The notes under the pieces: model-generated
Databases searched by the model: none
Told to the model about the DNA's origin: nothing
The model's input: the letters and a program-made list of their open reading frames with translations, nothing else
Position numbers and translations under genes: made by a program
NCBI RefSeq assembly: GCF_958979055.1
Contig: NC_084887.1
Coordinates: 38,939,120-39,003,119, forward strand
Source: Alnus glutinosa
Taxonomy: Eukaryota > Streptophyta > Magnoliopsida > Fagales > Betulaceae
Direction of reading: 5' to 3'
DNA length: 64,000 bases
Part shown: in pieces, positions 1-12,327 of the stretch
Position numbering within the stretch: the stretch's first letter is position 1
How the letters are laid out: every line of letters begins with the position of its first letter

Positions 1-40
1 CGTTGTTCGAGGATGATGCCTTGTGGGCTCTCATCGAGAA
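1..40 (-). other. Possible 5' end of a gene running off the left edge
   Basis: On the minus strand an ATG at about 40-38 opens a short frame (MRAHKASSSNN) that runs off the window. It is preceded by a CT-rich leader, the complement of the (GA)n tract at 75-96, as in many plant 5'UTRs. A stretch reading AACGACGCCGT near 155-166 resembles a motif common in plant core promoters. The plus strand is also open from base 3 to a stop at 77-79 (ending in DTHRRM), so a terminal exon on the other strand is an equal alternative. Too little sequence is present to decide. Confidence 0.25.
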
Positions 41-74
41 CAACCAGAAACGCGCGGACACACACCGGAGGATG

Positions 75-96
75 TGAGAGAGAGAGAGAGAGAGAG
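75..96. repeat. (GA)n microsatellite
   Basis: Eleven or so uninterrupted GA dinucleotides. On the minus strand this is a CT tract, typical of plant 5' leaders and core promoters. Confidence 0.85.
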
Positions 97-611
97 ATTA
101 TTCAGCAATGAAAATCCAGCGAGAGCCTCTTTTTTCTGTTTTCGGCAACATGCAAACGACGCCGTCCCTTTCATGTGCTAGCCTCATTGCAGTCTTGCAG
201 ACTTGCACAGTCGATCTCACTTTTTTTTTTTTATTTAATTATTATTATTATTAGAGTGGTTAAGATTTATTTGAATTTGCGATTTTAAAATATATGATTT
301 GAAATATAATTAGTGTTTGGTAAAATTGTGATTTGATATTTAAAATTACAATTTAACCTTTAAAATTATGCGTTATATATAAAAAAAATATTGCGAATTT
401 GAAAACACAAATTTTTTATATTTTTAAATCGTAATTTTTTTTTTTTAAAATGCACTCTCAAAAGACTCATATTTTACAATTTGAATTAAAATTGCACATT
501 TTATCGAAATCCTAATATAAATGCACCCAAACAATTAAAATTGGTTGTAAAAAAAAGTGACCATCAGTAAAAATGAGAATGAGTTATGTTTCGGAATGTC
601 AAATCAACTTA

Positions 612-1464
612 TGCTCCGTTTATTTCGGTGTAAAATGGTTTCCGTCATAAAATAGTTTCAAGGAAGTTATTTTTCAGAAAAATATTTTTCGTCGAAATCA
701 TTTTTCGGTGTTTGGCGCGTACGGAAAATTACAAATATTTTTTATATTTTAATTTAATCATATTAATTTTAAAAATTAAATTTTATCCACAAAATAAAAA
801 ATATTAATATAAAATAATATAAAGATATTTTTTTTATATTTGGCATATACAAATTCTGGCAAAAGTTGCCGGAATCCGACCATTCTTGCCGGATTCTGGC
901 GATCTTTGCCGAAATCCGGCACAAAACAGCCGGATCCCGGCCAGTTGACCAGAAGCCGGCCGTCCTGGCCAGTTTTCGGCTAGAACAGCTGGATCCGGCC
1001 AGATGCCGGGGGTCCGGCCAGAACGGCCGAATCCGTCCAGGATCCCTGCCAGATGGCCGGTGATCCGGCGTTCTGGTGGGATCCGGCCTCTTCGGCCAGA
1101 GATCCGACCATTCTGCCAGATTCCGGCTAGTCTGGCTGGGATCTGACACGGTATCCCCGGATTCCGGCTTAATTTGTCGAATTTCGGCACCGACTGGAGT
1201 CGGAATCTAACTTGTCGAAATTCAGCAATAATCAACTGCTTGAACGTAAAGGTCGACTGTGTTGTTTAAAAGAGAGTCGACAGCATCTACTGTCTACGGA
1301 AAATGATTTACGCTTTTAAAAAGCGTAAATCATTTTCCGAAATTTATTAAGCATTTTTGGTTAAATGGAAATCATTTTCCGGTTGACCATTATTTTCGCC
1401 CATACCAAACACCGGATAATACCGAAACTATTTTCCAGAAATCATTTCACACCGAAACGGGGCA
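612..1464. mobile_element. Non-autonomous DNA transposon with long terminal inverted repeats
   Basis: The left end (TGCTCCGTTTATTTCGGTG) and the reverse complement of the right end (TGCCCCGTTTCGGTGTGAA) match imperfectly. The similarity continues for about 100 bases through ATTTTTCGGTGTTTGG-like sequence, giving long terminal inverted repeats. The element is flanked by TTA at 609-611 and TTA at 1465-1467, a 3-bp target duplication of the kind made by PIF/Harbinger transposases. No transposase is encoded. The core (about 850-1210) is a GC-rich degenerate repeat of CCGGCCAGA/GCCGGATTC-like units. A perfect inner palindrome lies near 1298-1340. Family assignment is inferred from the short target duplication and could be wrong. 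Confidence 0.75.
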
Positions 1465-2018
1465 TTAATCACTGTTCAAATTCAAGACTTTTTTTTTTTT
1501 TTTTTTTTTCTTTTTTAAGTGCAGGTTCATGACTTCTAATTTGATATTATAATCACTATTTATACTCAAAGATTAAATTAATAAAAAATAATATATTTAT
1601 CTATTTAATTTATATTTTAATACGTACTCAATTTATCAACCTTTTGAAAATACTCCGAGAACACTGTTAGTCTGTTACAACCTTTGCAAAGATCAGAAGG
1701 AAAAACCGCTTCCATAATCGGCTACTCAGTTATGTAATTCTATTTGGTCAAAAAAAAGTTATGTAATTCTATTATTTGGATTGAAATAAAAAATTAGAAA
1801 TATGTCCAATTATATTGGGACTGCAGGGAACAATTATACTTTTCGGATCAAGCATAGCACCTTTCTTTAAGCAATAAACGAGTGCTGGAAATTACAAGGT
1901 ATAGGATCCAATACTCCTTTCCCTAATATCCTTTTGATATCAAAGGTTAACCAAGGATCATAAACAGAAGCACCATTTTATTAACAAAAAGAAGTTTTCA
2001 CAGTCTGCATCTAAGTAA

Positions 2019-5000
2019 TCAATAGCGCCGACCTCCTGCCGTCGACAAAAGGACTCGACTCGGTTTCTTCCCCTTCTTCCCCACCTCGTTCATCTTGGGT
2101 GCATCCAAAGTTTCAACAGATTTTGCTCTGGACATTATGTTAGCAAATGAAGGCGTCCCTGCATTTTTCAAACCTACGAGACAAAACGCTTCGCAAATCA
2201 GAGCACAGAACATGCTCCAGAAACAGATTTCTAACAGCCACAACTAGAAAATTACAAGGTAGTTTAGTATTATACTGATGATCCATCCTTTCAACTAGAT
2301 AAGTTATGAAGAACAGTGATTGCATAACATTCAAATCTCAAGCAAAAACACATCCTAGTTGCATTAGGAAAATACCATTTATACCAGAAGGATTAGTTGT
2401 CACTCCATTGTCGGGCAGAGAATTGGGTTCTTGAATTTTCAGAGCTGGAGAATCGTGTGCAGCAGCAAAACCAAGCCTGGTAACATTTGAGAACAGTTTC
2501 CTCTCCCCAACAAGTGGAGGGCTCGATGATGTCACGGGCAAGCTCCCCAAGGCTATAGAAGGAGAAGACGAAAATAATAAACAAGTGAACAATTGAACAT
2601 TATGTACACCGCACTCATAGAGGGGAAAAAAGTAATGCTGCAGCTTAACACAGCCACCAGGATCCCCAGTCGAAATTTACATCCACAAAGAACAAACTTT
2701 CTAATTTGTGGGAAGGTCATGAAGATGGACATTAAAATTCCAAGATATACCAATCATGAAGATGGACATTACTCTTTTCATGACCCACAGTATAGTCTGC
2801 ATATTTTCTAACCAACAATTAAGCAGATTACCTTCAAAGTCATCCATGGAAAATGTGGGCGAGTCATCATGAGAGGACTGTCCAAAACTGGGAATTATGG
2901 ACATGGTATATGTAGCGGCAACTTCAGACTTAGCTTTCTCCCTTTGTTCCTAGAAATGCAATAATACATAATTCTAAAAGCATGGACAAAGTCATGTTAC
3001 ACTCTAAAAAAAAAAAATTGAAAGAGCAACTAAACCAACAACACAACAATGCTACAGATTCTCTCTCCAGGTTTTGTGTGTGCTCAGGAAAGAGGCAAGC
3101 ACAACACAGTAGATATTGAGAACAAAGATACCAAATCCTTATTCCCTAAAGCACCATCATAAACTACAAGGTGCACAGAAACTAAATATGCTGTCCTACA
3201 TTCCAGAGATGACCCTAAAATAACGGGACAATACACTTGTGGGGTTTCCTTAAATAAATTAACCACCTTTACGTTTCACATTGACCTACACTAAGCTCCT
3301 TACCTTATGAATTTTCATGTTCAAAAAATTAATATATCTAGAATATTAGCAGGGTAAATGGCTGTATAATGGAAATGTATTCATTTAGTCTAGCATAGAA
3401 TAAAAAAGATTATGATTAAGTGCACAAAACATAAGCATAACACAGAAAGATATGAAACCTTCTTGGCAAGTTGTTTCCTCTGCTTTTCACGCTTCTTTAT
3501 TTCATCCATGAATGGGTACAGTGCATCTGGAGTCAGCATCTCACTCAGATCAATTTCACAAAGCTGGAAGAGAAAAAGGAAAAGAAAAGAAATAAGGTGG
3601 CTAACAAGTAGAAATAAGTAAATAAAATGAATATTTAAAAGAGAATAAAGAATATAGATAAAAAGGTACCTGAAATGTTGTCGTTAAGGAAAAATGACTT
3701 AAGTACCGATAGCGCTTCCTAATGGCCTCTGATTGAGTGACCGTCTCCAACTGTAAAATCCTTCCTCTTATTCTGCAGTTAAAAGCTTAAGAGTCAAAAA
3801 GCCACCTATATTGACAATCGTAAGCAAAAATACTTAGACTTCAGAGACATCATATTCTAATTTCTAACTATTTTCAGCTTAATGCCCATGGAGAAATCCT
3901 TACAAGTTGCTTTCCTATGTAGTATACTACTAGTTTGTTGTATTTCGTTGTGAGCTCCTTCAAGGATAGTGAGACAGATACTTTATGGGTCCGTATACAA
4001 CAACAGGAGTTTTAAATTAAGTATGAAGGGTCACAATTAGAATATGATAGAAGGACCTCACTTTGCAAATGCAAATGAAAGTACAAAGTTTCAATTCGTG
4101 CTTCTTTCCAAACACACTTTCTATTTCATTTTATTTTTCGCTTTGAGTGGTTTTTGTTTTTTTTTTTTTTTTTTTGGGTGGGGGGATTCAAATAATTTCA
4201 GACGCTCCTAATTATATAGGAAGGAATTTAATTCAGTTTTCTTCAAACCTGTGTGGAAGCATATCATAACTCCCATAATGGTGTAAAAGACACCTCATAT
4301 TTAAGGGATGAAGAATGAAGTGCTGACCATCAGCTGCCTGAAACATACAAACGCAACTATAACAAAGGTCAAATATCATAGAATCAGAAAAAACAGAGGA
4401 TCAGCACACATGATCAATGATAAATGAGACCAAACAGAGATTAGCAACTTTTAAAGGGCATCCAATAGGAGTGTAAACAGAAAACCCAGCTAAAGGTATC
4501 ATTGCCAGTACTATCAATGACTACTCACTAGTATCAGCTACTCAAAAATATTTACCATGGTAACTGGCATTTGTAAAACCAACACCTGCAAGTGAGAAAC
4601 ACCTTTCCAGGTAGGGCATTTTAGTCATTCACAAAGCACCTCATGCTTTCTGATAAACTAAGCCCTTACACAAATAGAGAAAACAATTAGATGCAATTGC
4701 TTGCCTCCCCCCCTTCCCCACACTTGCACAAAAATATAATTTTAAATTTTTTTTACTTAATGATAGAAGATCCTGCAAATGTTCAAGCCTTAATGCAAGA
4801 GAAAACATCCTTAAATATAGTGTGCGTTTTACACAGCTTCAGCAAAACCGTGGCAGATAATGACTCTGTAAATCATGAAAGCTAGATTTATAAAATCTAA
4901 CATGTCAATTGTAAGAAGTTACTAGATCCATACCATATGGCCCACAGCATGTACTCACTATACAACTAATTAGTCTATATTTGAAACATTTCTTTTCTTC

Positions 5001-7401
5001 ACTGCTAGATAAAATTTGAAAACAAAGGGAGAAGAAAAGGATATGAGAATATCGGTAACCTGGTAGAAATTGTAGGAATTATTGTCGTTTGCATCTCCAG
5101 AGTCATTTGAGTGCCTTTGCAGACTCTTTTCATCATATGAAGAAGATAGAAATGTGTCTTGCCCTTCCAACAATTCATTCTCATCAGCAGTTTGATCCAA
5201 CCGAGCCCCTCCATTTGACTTATCCGATATAAAATTACCAGACCATTCAATTTGTTCATTTACATCAGCAGACAGAGTTCCAAGTCCAAAACCACACGCC
5301 TCATAATCAGTATGAGTAGCATATGCAGTTGATGCATATACATGAGATGCAGCCTGAGAATCAGAAATTTTACATGATCTATTGCTCTCACAAGCCCGGT
5401 GATCATTCCAATACTTCTTCCTCTGTTCTAATTGCTCCATTGCTGCACACACATATGGAAGCTTCTCTAAGTCATTCACGAGCCCTGAATCTGCTCTTGC
5501 TAACCAACCATCTAGATCGAATATTGCTTGTCTGACTGAGAGATCGACATCTGAAGTAAACGTAAACTTAGAAAAGGGATCACAGATTGCATCATTGCAA
5601 CAAGGCATGATATCCGTGTCTTGTTTGTTTTTATACGACAATGTGGACGAACCCTTTTGTCGAGTCAAAAGCATTAACTCTATTTTATCACCAACACAAT
5701 ATTTCTTGACATCCTCAATATAGATGGTGTATAAATCCTTCGGTGATATCATCACAAAACATAGTGGACATCTTTTCCAGCTGTCACCTTTATGATCCTC
5801 CTTTCCCATTAACAAGTATTGCAGAATACATGGGAAACAAAATATGTGGCCGCATGAGGTTATTTGTGGACAGAGAGGATACTCCAAACAAATTGGACAC
5901 TGCACCGGAAATGGGGTTGAATACCTAACACATATTATATCATCCCACATTAACATTTTATCTGGATCCATCGATTCAGGCGTATAATTTCCTGAATCTA
6001 ACACCACAAATTTGTAATTTGCCTGGAGAAATAGATCTTTGTTGTATGGCTTTGTCTTCCGCTGTCTTCTTGGTGGAGGAGCCCTTGGTTGATGTTGAGG
6101 ACGAGGAATGGGGTCATAATGAAAATTCAGCAAGTGGTTAGCATTAATCAACTGGGCTTTTCTACCTGCTGAATGCATAGTGCTTCCATGGGAACTTAAA
6201 GACCCCATATTTGGATGGTTTTGAGGAGAAACAATGGATCCTGACATCTTCCCCATCGACTGGGCTAATCCAACCCCTTGTCCACCTGAGTGACACTGGG
6301 AATTCTTGTCACCATTTTGGTGAGGCAAAGTCTTCTTACCACTTGGTGTCTCCAATTCAGTCACCTAGAGAACAGGGGGGGAAAAAGAAAATGCCCAATT
6401 TCAGCTTTTCCACAATCACTACAAAAGATTAACAGCCTAAACACTGAATGCCCAGTTTACCACTGCTTCCAGTTTCCTGGTTGTTCCTAAAAGCAGACTA
6501 GACCAACTGGCTACTGGTCACACTTCACAAAGATGCTTATTTTACATAGGCATAGTACAATGACACAACTTCCAAGAGACAAAAGTTCAAGAACCCGAAA
6601 ATCAAATCATATATACCTTTTTGGAAGATCCACTAGAATCTTCTGCAGCTGAAGCCAACGGCCCTGCCACATACAGTTAATTACACATGTTAAAAGCTCA
6701 AACGTGTAGAACTTACATATCAAACCCCTTCAAGCAGATGGAAACTACTCACACAGACTCAAACCCCCTTTACCCAAAGAAAAACAGAGAGTAGAATGAT
6801 TAGTTAAAAAAAAAACTGACAGAGGTTCTAATTAAAATCAATTCTACTCTTACCGTTACCGAACTAGTTGGAACTCAGATAAACCGTGAGCCTAAAAGAT
6901 CACCAGTAGATAAACCAGCTTAAAAATTTGTTTTTTTTTTTAGAAGGGAAAAAAAAAAAAAAAAAACTGTCTTTCTTTGGATATCCATTTAAGTTGTATA
7001 AAAAGAAAGCAGTAAACTTCTCTACTTAGCCTCTTGAGCTCAATTCAGTAATTTAATTCCCCCTTCTTAGATCACAGAGAACAAGCCCGAAACACATACA
7101 ATTTCCCTTTGCTTTGGACAAGTCAAACACTTCCAGGTCAAAATTCTAGGGAAAACAAGAATCAAAATAATAATTAAGCAAATGATTTGTGAGTATTTTT
7201 TTCACCTGAATTATTGTGGGGCATAGAGGTGGGAGATTGAGAGTCAGAGATCCGAAGTGCTTTAATTTGGGGGGAAAGAGAGGGCGGAGAATGAGATTGA
7301 GAGTGTATTGTTGTTCCATGTTGGGAATTAGGGTTTGGAGGGAGCACAGAGGAGGAAGACGACGTCGTAGAACCTTGGGTATTGTTGGGCAAGATGGACA
7401 T
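2019..7401 (-). CDS. RING finger protein 10 (RNF10)-like E3 ubiquitin ligase
   Basis: Nine coding exons, about 765 aa. Exons: 7401-7206, 6663-6617, 6364-5060, 4337-4249, 3772-3670, 3563-3459, 2949-2832, 2552-2376 (or 2385), 2173-2019. All join in frame at GT-AG sites. The start is the first ATG, after which Ser/Pro/Asn-rich low-complexity sequence runs for about 80 residues. A C3HC4 RING lies at about residues 237-283 (CPICLEYP, CGHIFCFPC, CPLC). It is followed by the conserved RNF10 block DGQHFILHPLNMRCLL (exon 4) and a Lys/Arg-rich helix (EIKKREKQRKQLAKK). The C-terminus ends with the family signature KKPSRVLLSTAGGRRY. The RING predicts E3 activity. Animal RNF10 ubiquitinates 40S ribosomal proteins, but the plant substrate is unknown. 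Exon 8 has two equivalent phase-1 donors nine bases apart. Confidence 0.9.
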
Positions 7402-9125
7402 GAAAATCTGCGAAGGTACTGTGAGACGGTCGGTGCGCGCGGTGGTTCAGCAATTACACTCTCTCACTTCATGAATCCCACGCGTTTTTTGTATGCCTTT
7501 CTTCTTTCGGCATCTCCCCCGCATCTTACACAGTTACACCGAATATCGGTTGGGCCTGCCTCTATTTACAACTACGCCCTCGCTCCAGTCTCCTGATCTG
7601 TCAATTATACCCCCATTTTTATTTTTATTTTTATTTTCATATATTAGAATAATCTTATTACCGATATATATCATCCTATTTTAAGATGGATTTTTTTTTT
7701 TTTTTTTTAGTAATGTTATTTTTGACGCTCATTTCATTGAGACTGACGTAATGTATTTTAACTGACTTTTTATTTTAACAAATTAAAAAAAAAAAAATCA
7801 CTTGCAATAGGTATGAATAATAACATTATTTTTTAATTCATTCTATTCAAATAACAATGAGACGGCAGTGGTAATTTGGATTCATATGTGAATTCGTGTC
7901 TAGGGGTGGAACTAAAATTTTAAGTGTAAGAGGGGCAAAACTTAAATAGAAAAAGAAAAAAAAAAAAAAAAAAAAAAAGGGGCTTATCAAGGGGTAAAAT
8001 ATTAATTTTGAAAGGTTTATATTTTAATAAAAGAAGGAAAAAAAAACATAAAAAATTAGAAGCAATTTTAAAATGTTGAATTTATAAATTAATATAAATT
8101 TATGTTTTTTAGTGTCATATCCAAAAATAAGTATACAACTAAATAAATTAATATAAATATAATTTATTTAATTAATAGTGTCAAACACGACCCAATTCTA
8201 ACTCATTGAATTTCACAAACCAATATGATATAAGTTGAATCCGAATAACACGAAAGAGTCATATGCAAATACTTACCTTTTCATATCCTATTTGAAGAAA
8301 TGTGTTTATGTCTAATTGTATTATATTCATTATTCAAAATAGAGAAAAAAAAAGAAGAAGAAGAAATACAAAAAAAAAACAAAAAACTCAATTAATAATA
8401 ATGAAAAATGCCTGGTTCTCCAATATACATGAAAACATTCTATATACAACATTATTTTTATCTTGTAATTATCCCAAAATCAATCAATTCTTGTATTTTT
8501 TTTTTTTTTTTTTTTTTGTTTAACAAATACTAATTCAAAGCTTGGTCGGATCGGTATCATTAGATAGTTATGGAAAACAAATATACTTTATAGCATTACG
8601 AAACATTTAATAAATAAGATCCATGCACGTGTGAATCAATGAGCGCACGATTGACCATTCATCATTTTGAACTTTGCATCCTCCACAAACATGATTATTT
8701 TAAAAGAAGATTTGGACTCATTTTACTGTCGAAGGTAGATGAGAAGTTTCACTTTGTTTTCTTATGGACAAGAAAGAGCATGTGAACAATGGTAGATAGA
8801 ATGGTGAAGTGCTTATTAACGCAATGACCATTATCAATGCATTTAATACTTGCTTTTGCTACAGTCCTTGACAAACTCACGTGTCAATTAGTATGAGTGC
8901 AAAAAAATTACTGACGTGACAACCCATGAATGCCTCGTAGATTGGCACGTTAACTTTGTTTCACGAACAACATGATTCCATCATACATTCTGATAATATA
9001 CACAATGTAACTTCATTACATTACACTCATATTGACAGGATTTGGATGACTTGGAGGAACACGAGGCAAATGTGAAATGTCTTCTGAACAAGCAAGGACT
9101 GGATTTCATGGTGCATTTCGAATTG
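7402..9125. other. Intergenic region upstream of the RNF10-like gene
   Basis: AT-rich DNA with homopurine and poly-A/T tracts (near 7690-7710, 7950-7978 and 8498-8517). It holds the RNF10-like promoter at its left side and the 3'UTR of the first mannosidase gene at its right side. A short sequence near 7900-7945 (GGGGTGGAACTAAAATTTTAAG) looks like a dispersed plant repeat, but its ends cannot be defined. No gene is supported. Confidence 0.6.
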
Positions 9126-12100
9126 TTAGGCATAAACCACATCATCGTGGAACACTGGGATGAAGTCAATAACAAAGGTACGGATTTCCATAGGGGTAAG
9201 TTCTACAACAAGTTTTGCAGGATCAATAGGTCCACCCCTCACAACCTTGAGTTCTTCTCCAGAAAAGCCTTCTACTTTCCAAACAAGCCTCCTCTTCTCC
9301 ATTTCGGTTCTTTCTTGGTTGGCAGATAAGCTTGTCTCGGTCACTTTACGGATCTGAAACAAACATAGAAGTAGAACAGTTTGAGAGAAAACTAAATAGG
9401 CATTAACAAAGATGGCTGGTTAGTGTCATGAGCCCGCTGCGTCTACCTTCTTCCTGGGGAACAGCTTTTTCAGCTCTACGCTAGTCATTACAGAAAGGTC
9501 CCTGTCCTCTCCAAGCTTGATGGTTTGATAAGCCATTCAAATAGACAAGATTAACATTAAAGGAGTACTTGAATAATGTCTAAACAAATGAAGTAGTCAA
9601 GAACAGACATGAGATACAATTGAGCAGAATAAGAGAGTAAAACCTCATATAAATGCGCTAACCGAAGGAGGACTTTTCCATCATCAAGCTCCTGCGTAAT
9701 TCAGGGAAAAGAGAAATCAGAGCTAGATTACAGAAAAGGAAATACCAAGCAGAACGTATTTGGTGCCGTGGTTAAGGAGTTGGACATTGAGGTCTGATGA
9801 AGAAACACAAATCTCATATTTCTGTTTCTTGTATGTTTTTACTAAAATTAAACTCTATTTAAATGATAAACCAAAATGAAACTTTAAGAATCCCCAAGTA
9901 CCTGGAGAGTTAATATAGCAATATTATCAGGTAAACTGTACGAGGATTCAATTCCTGAAAAACTGGCTACATGAGAATTCATCCAGTTATCACCATCCTG
10001 CAAAGAAGGGAATTTACTTTTTTATTAACCAACTCACAAGACTAAAATAAATCGATTGTATCATCTTTTTCTTTTTCAACTTCACCTGTTCAGCAAAGGC
10101 TAGCAGGAGTGGAGAATATATCTCCTGGCCAAAAGTACGACGCCACTTAGCACCCTCTCCCAGGGGGTCAAATCGAAAATAGAATTTTCCTTGGATCTGG
10201 AAACGTCATCCATTAGTGAAAATTGAATGCTAATGGTTTCAGCAAATACTTCATATTGACATAACTTAAGAGTTGCTCAATGCAAAAAATCATTGCAATC
10301 ATGAGCTGCTATCTAAAGGCAACATGAAAATTTTTGAAAGAAAAATTCCTGGAAATACTATACAGATAACGGAAGTTACTAACTCGTATTCTGAAGGCTA
10401 TAGTTCACGAAAAGAATAACATTGACCACATAATTGTATATGAAATCCTTGATACAGATGTCATGTTTGGCTTTTAACAAAAATGGATAGCCATGAATTT
10501 TTTATGGAGTGCTCTCTTTACTCACTTTGGTTTGTCTTGGGTTATGCCTAGAAGTGTTACCGAACTGTTTGTTTGTTGGTGGACGTCTGGAAGGCTGAGG
10601 AGTTTTGCGATTTAGAAGATGGTGACGATTTGCCTTTTTTGATGTTTATGGAAGGAAATAAATAAGAGTTGTTTCGAGGATATGGAGAGGTCTTTGGAGG
10701 ATATTTTAGCTTCGTTTTTTCATATTGTGTCTTTGGACAGTGGCTTTTATGTCCCCACTGTCACTTAGTTTTGCCGATTTTCTTGTTCGTTTTTCTCTTT
10801 CTAGTTAGGTATTTCCTTTTGTATATTGTCAGTGTACTTAGGGGTGCCTTACGCTTTTAATAAGACTGATTATTACTTATAAAAAATAAAAATAAAAAAT
10901 CACCAATTAAAACACACCTGGTGACAGTTTTCAAAACAAAATTGCCAGCTAATTGCTGCAAAAAATTCCAATAGGGTAACATGTGCTTACTGTTAATCCC
11001 ATGCATTTATCAAGAACACAGACCGTTTCATTTAATGCCTCTGCAACACCTCTTGAATCATCAAGTAGCAGTCTCCTGTAACGTAAGACATTAGGAATCC
11101 CAATAATGATTCTGATAAATTGTGGTGACTGAAAAGATTTATCCTAATTTTATGCATTACCATTTAAGTGACTTTAAGGTGCACAACTATTATGCATTGT
11201 CTTGAATGTTAGTTGCTATATTATCCCTTTACATACAGAACTCCGTTCCGAAGTAGAACATATTCCAAGCAAAGAAAAGGGACAAGGAAAGGCAAGTACA
11301 TAAGAGGTGTGCATACCATTGAAATCTCACTCTTTTAATATACAACCTATGATCGGATGAACAACATGAAAGACAAAAGCATACCTGTGGAGCATCAGCT
11401 CTATTTGTCCATCCACTATGCTGGATCCCCCTACAGACCGGTCCACCAAAACCGAAAATTCTGTCCTATTATCTTGCATGTAAATCCCAAGATTAATCTG
11501 AAAGGACAATATAAATGATGTGTCAAGAAAAAAGGTGGGAGTACAATTACTGACTGAACTTTCTAGTGACTACTATATAATAACAGGGCTTAAACTTGTG
11601 CAGAAATGTATGGATGAGTTAAATGCAACATTTTATACAAAAACATCAAATACAAGCACTCTCATTTTATCCTGCCCACGAAAGAGACACCATCAATATC
11701 CGTGAGCTATAGGCAGAACACACTATATTAGATTTTGAAGTACTACTATTGGACTTGTAATTGTAACAAGAAAGAAGTTGAAGCCTATCCTCATAATAAC
11801 AATAATACCCAAAAGGAAATTTTTAGCCCCACCCCCCACAAAAAAAAATGTAAAGCCCCAGATGATACTAAGTAATACCCGGAGGATAATAAATAATAAA
11901 TAGTAAAATAAACTAAGCCCACTAGTAAAACCAATATTTATCAAGCACAACTCACATATTCACCAGGAAAACGGCCACTCCAAGCAGAGTAAGCCATAGC
12001 GAAATTGGGAACATAAAATTAATTTCTAGAGAGAATAAGGACATATAATTACACCACTATTATAAAAAGATCAATTTTATTAAATAAACCAAAAAATTGG

Positions 12101-12270
12101 GTAATGAATATATTTTGAAAGAAGGAAAAACTTACTGGATAATAATTTCCAGCAATAGGTTGGTTCACTTCCAAGTCCCAGTCTGTTCTATAATTGCGAA
12201 TCTGCAAATAAGATGAATCATTTAGTGAGGACAATGGAAAATGAACACAAAGTCATAACTCCAAGAAGTG

Positions 12271-12327
<57 letters not shown>

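Noticed and set aside
769-1235. Open frames of 126-133 codons on the minus strand
   Set aside because: They arise from the GC-rich degenerate repeat in the transposon core; composition is Pro/Arg/Gly-rich in several frames at once and no domain is visible.
7216-7596. 126-codon plus-strand frame
   Set aside because: Lies opposite the first coding exon and promoter of the RNF10-like gene; the Arg-rich sequence is a shadow of the Ser-rich N-terminus.
7700-7840. Possible MITE with AATAATGTTATT-type ends
   Set aside because: Inverted similarity is only about 14 AT-rich bases, too short to distinguish from chance.
9042-9329. 95-codon plus-strand frame
   Set aside because: Antisense shadow of the last exon of mannosidase copy 1.
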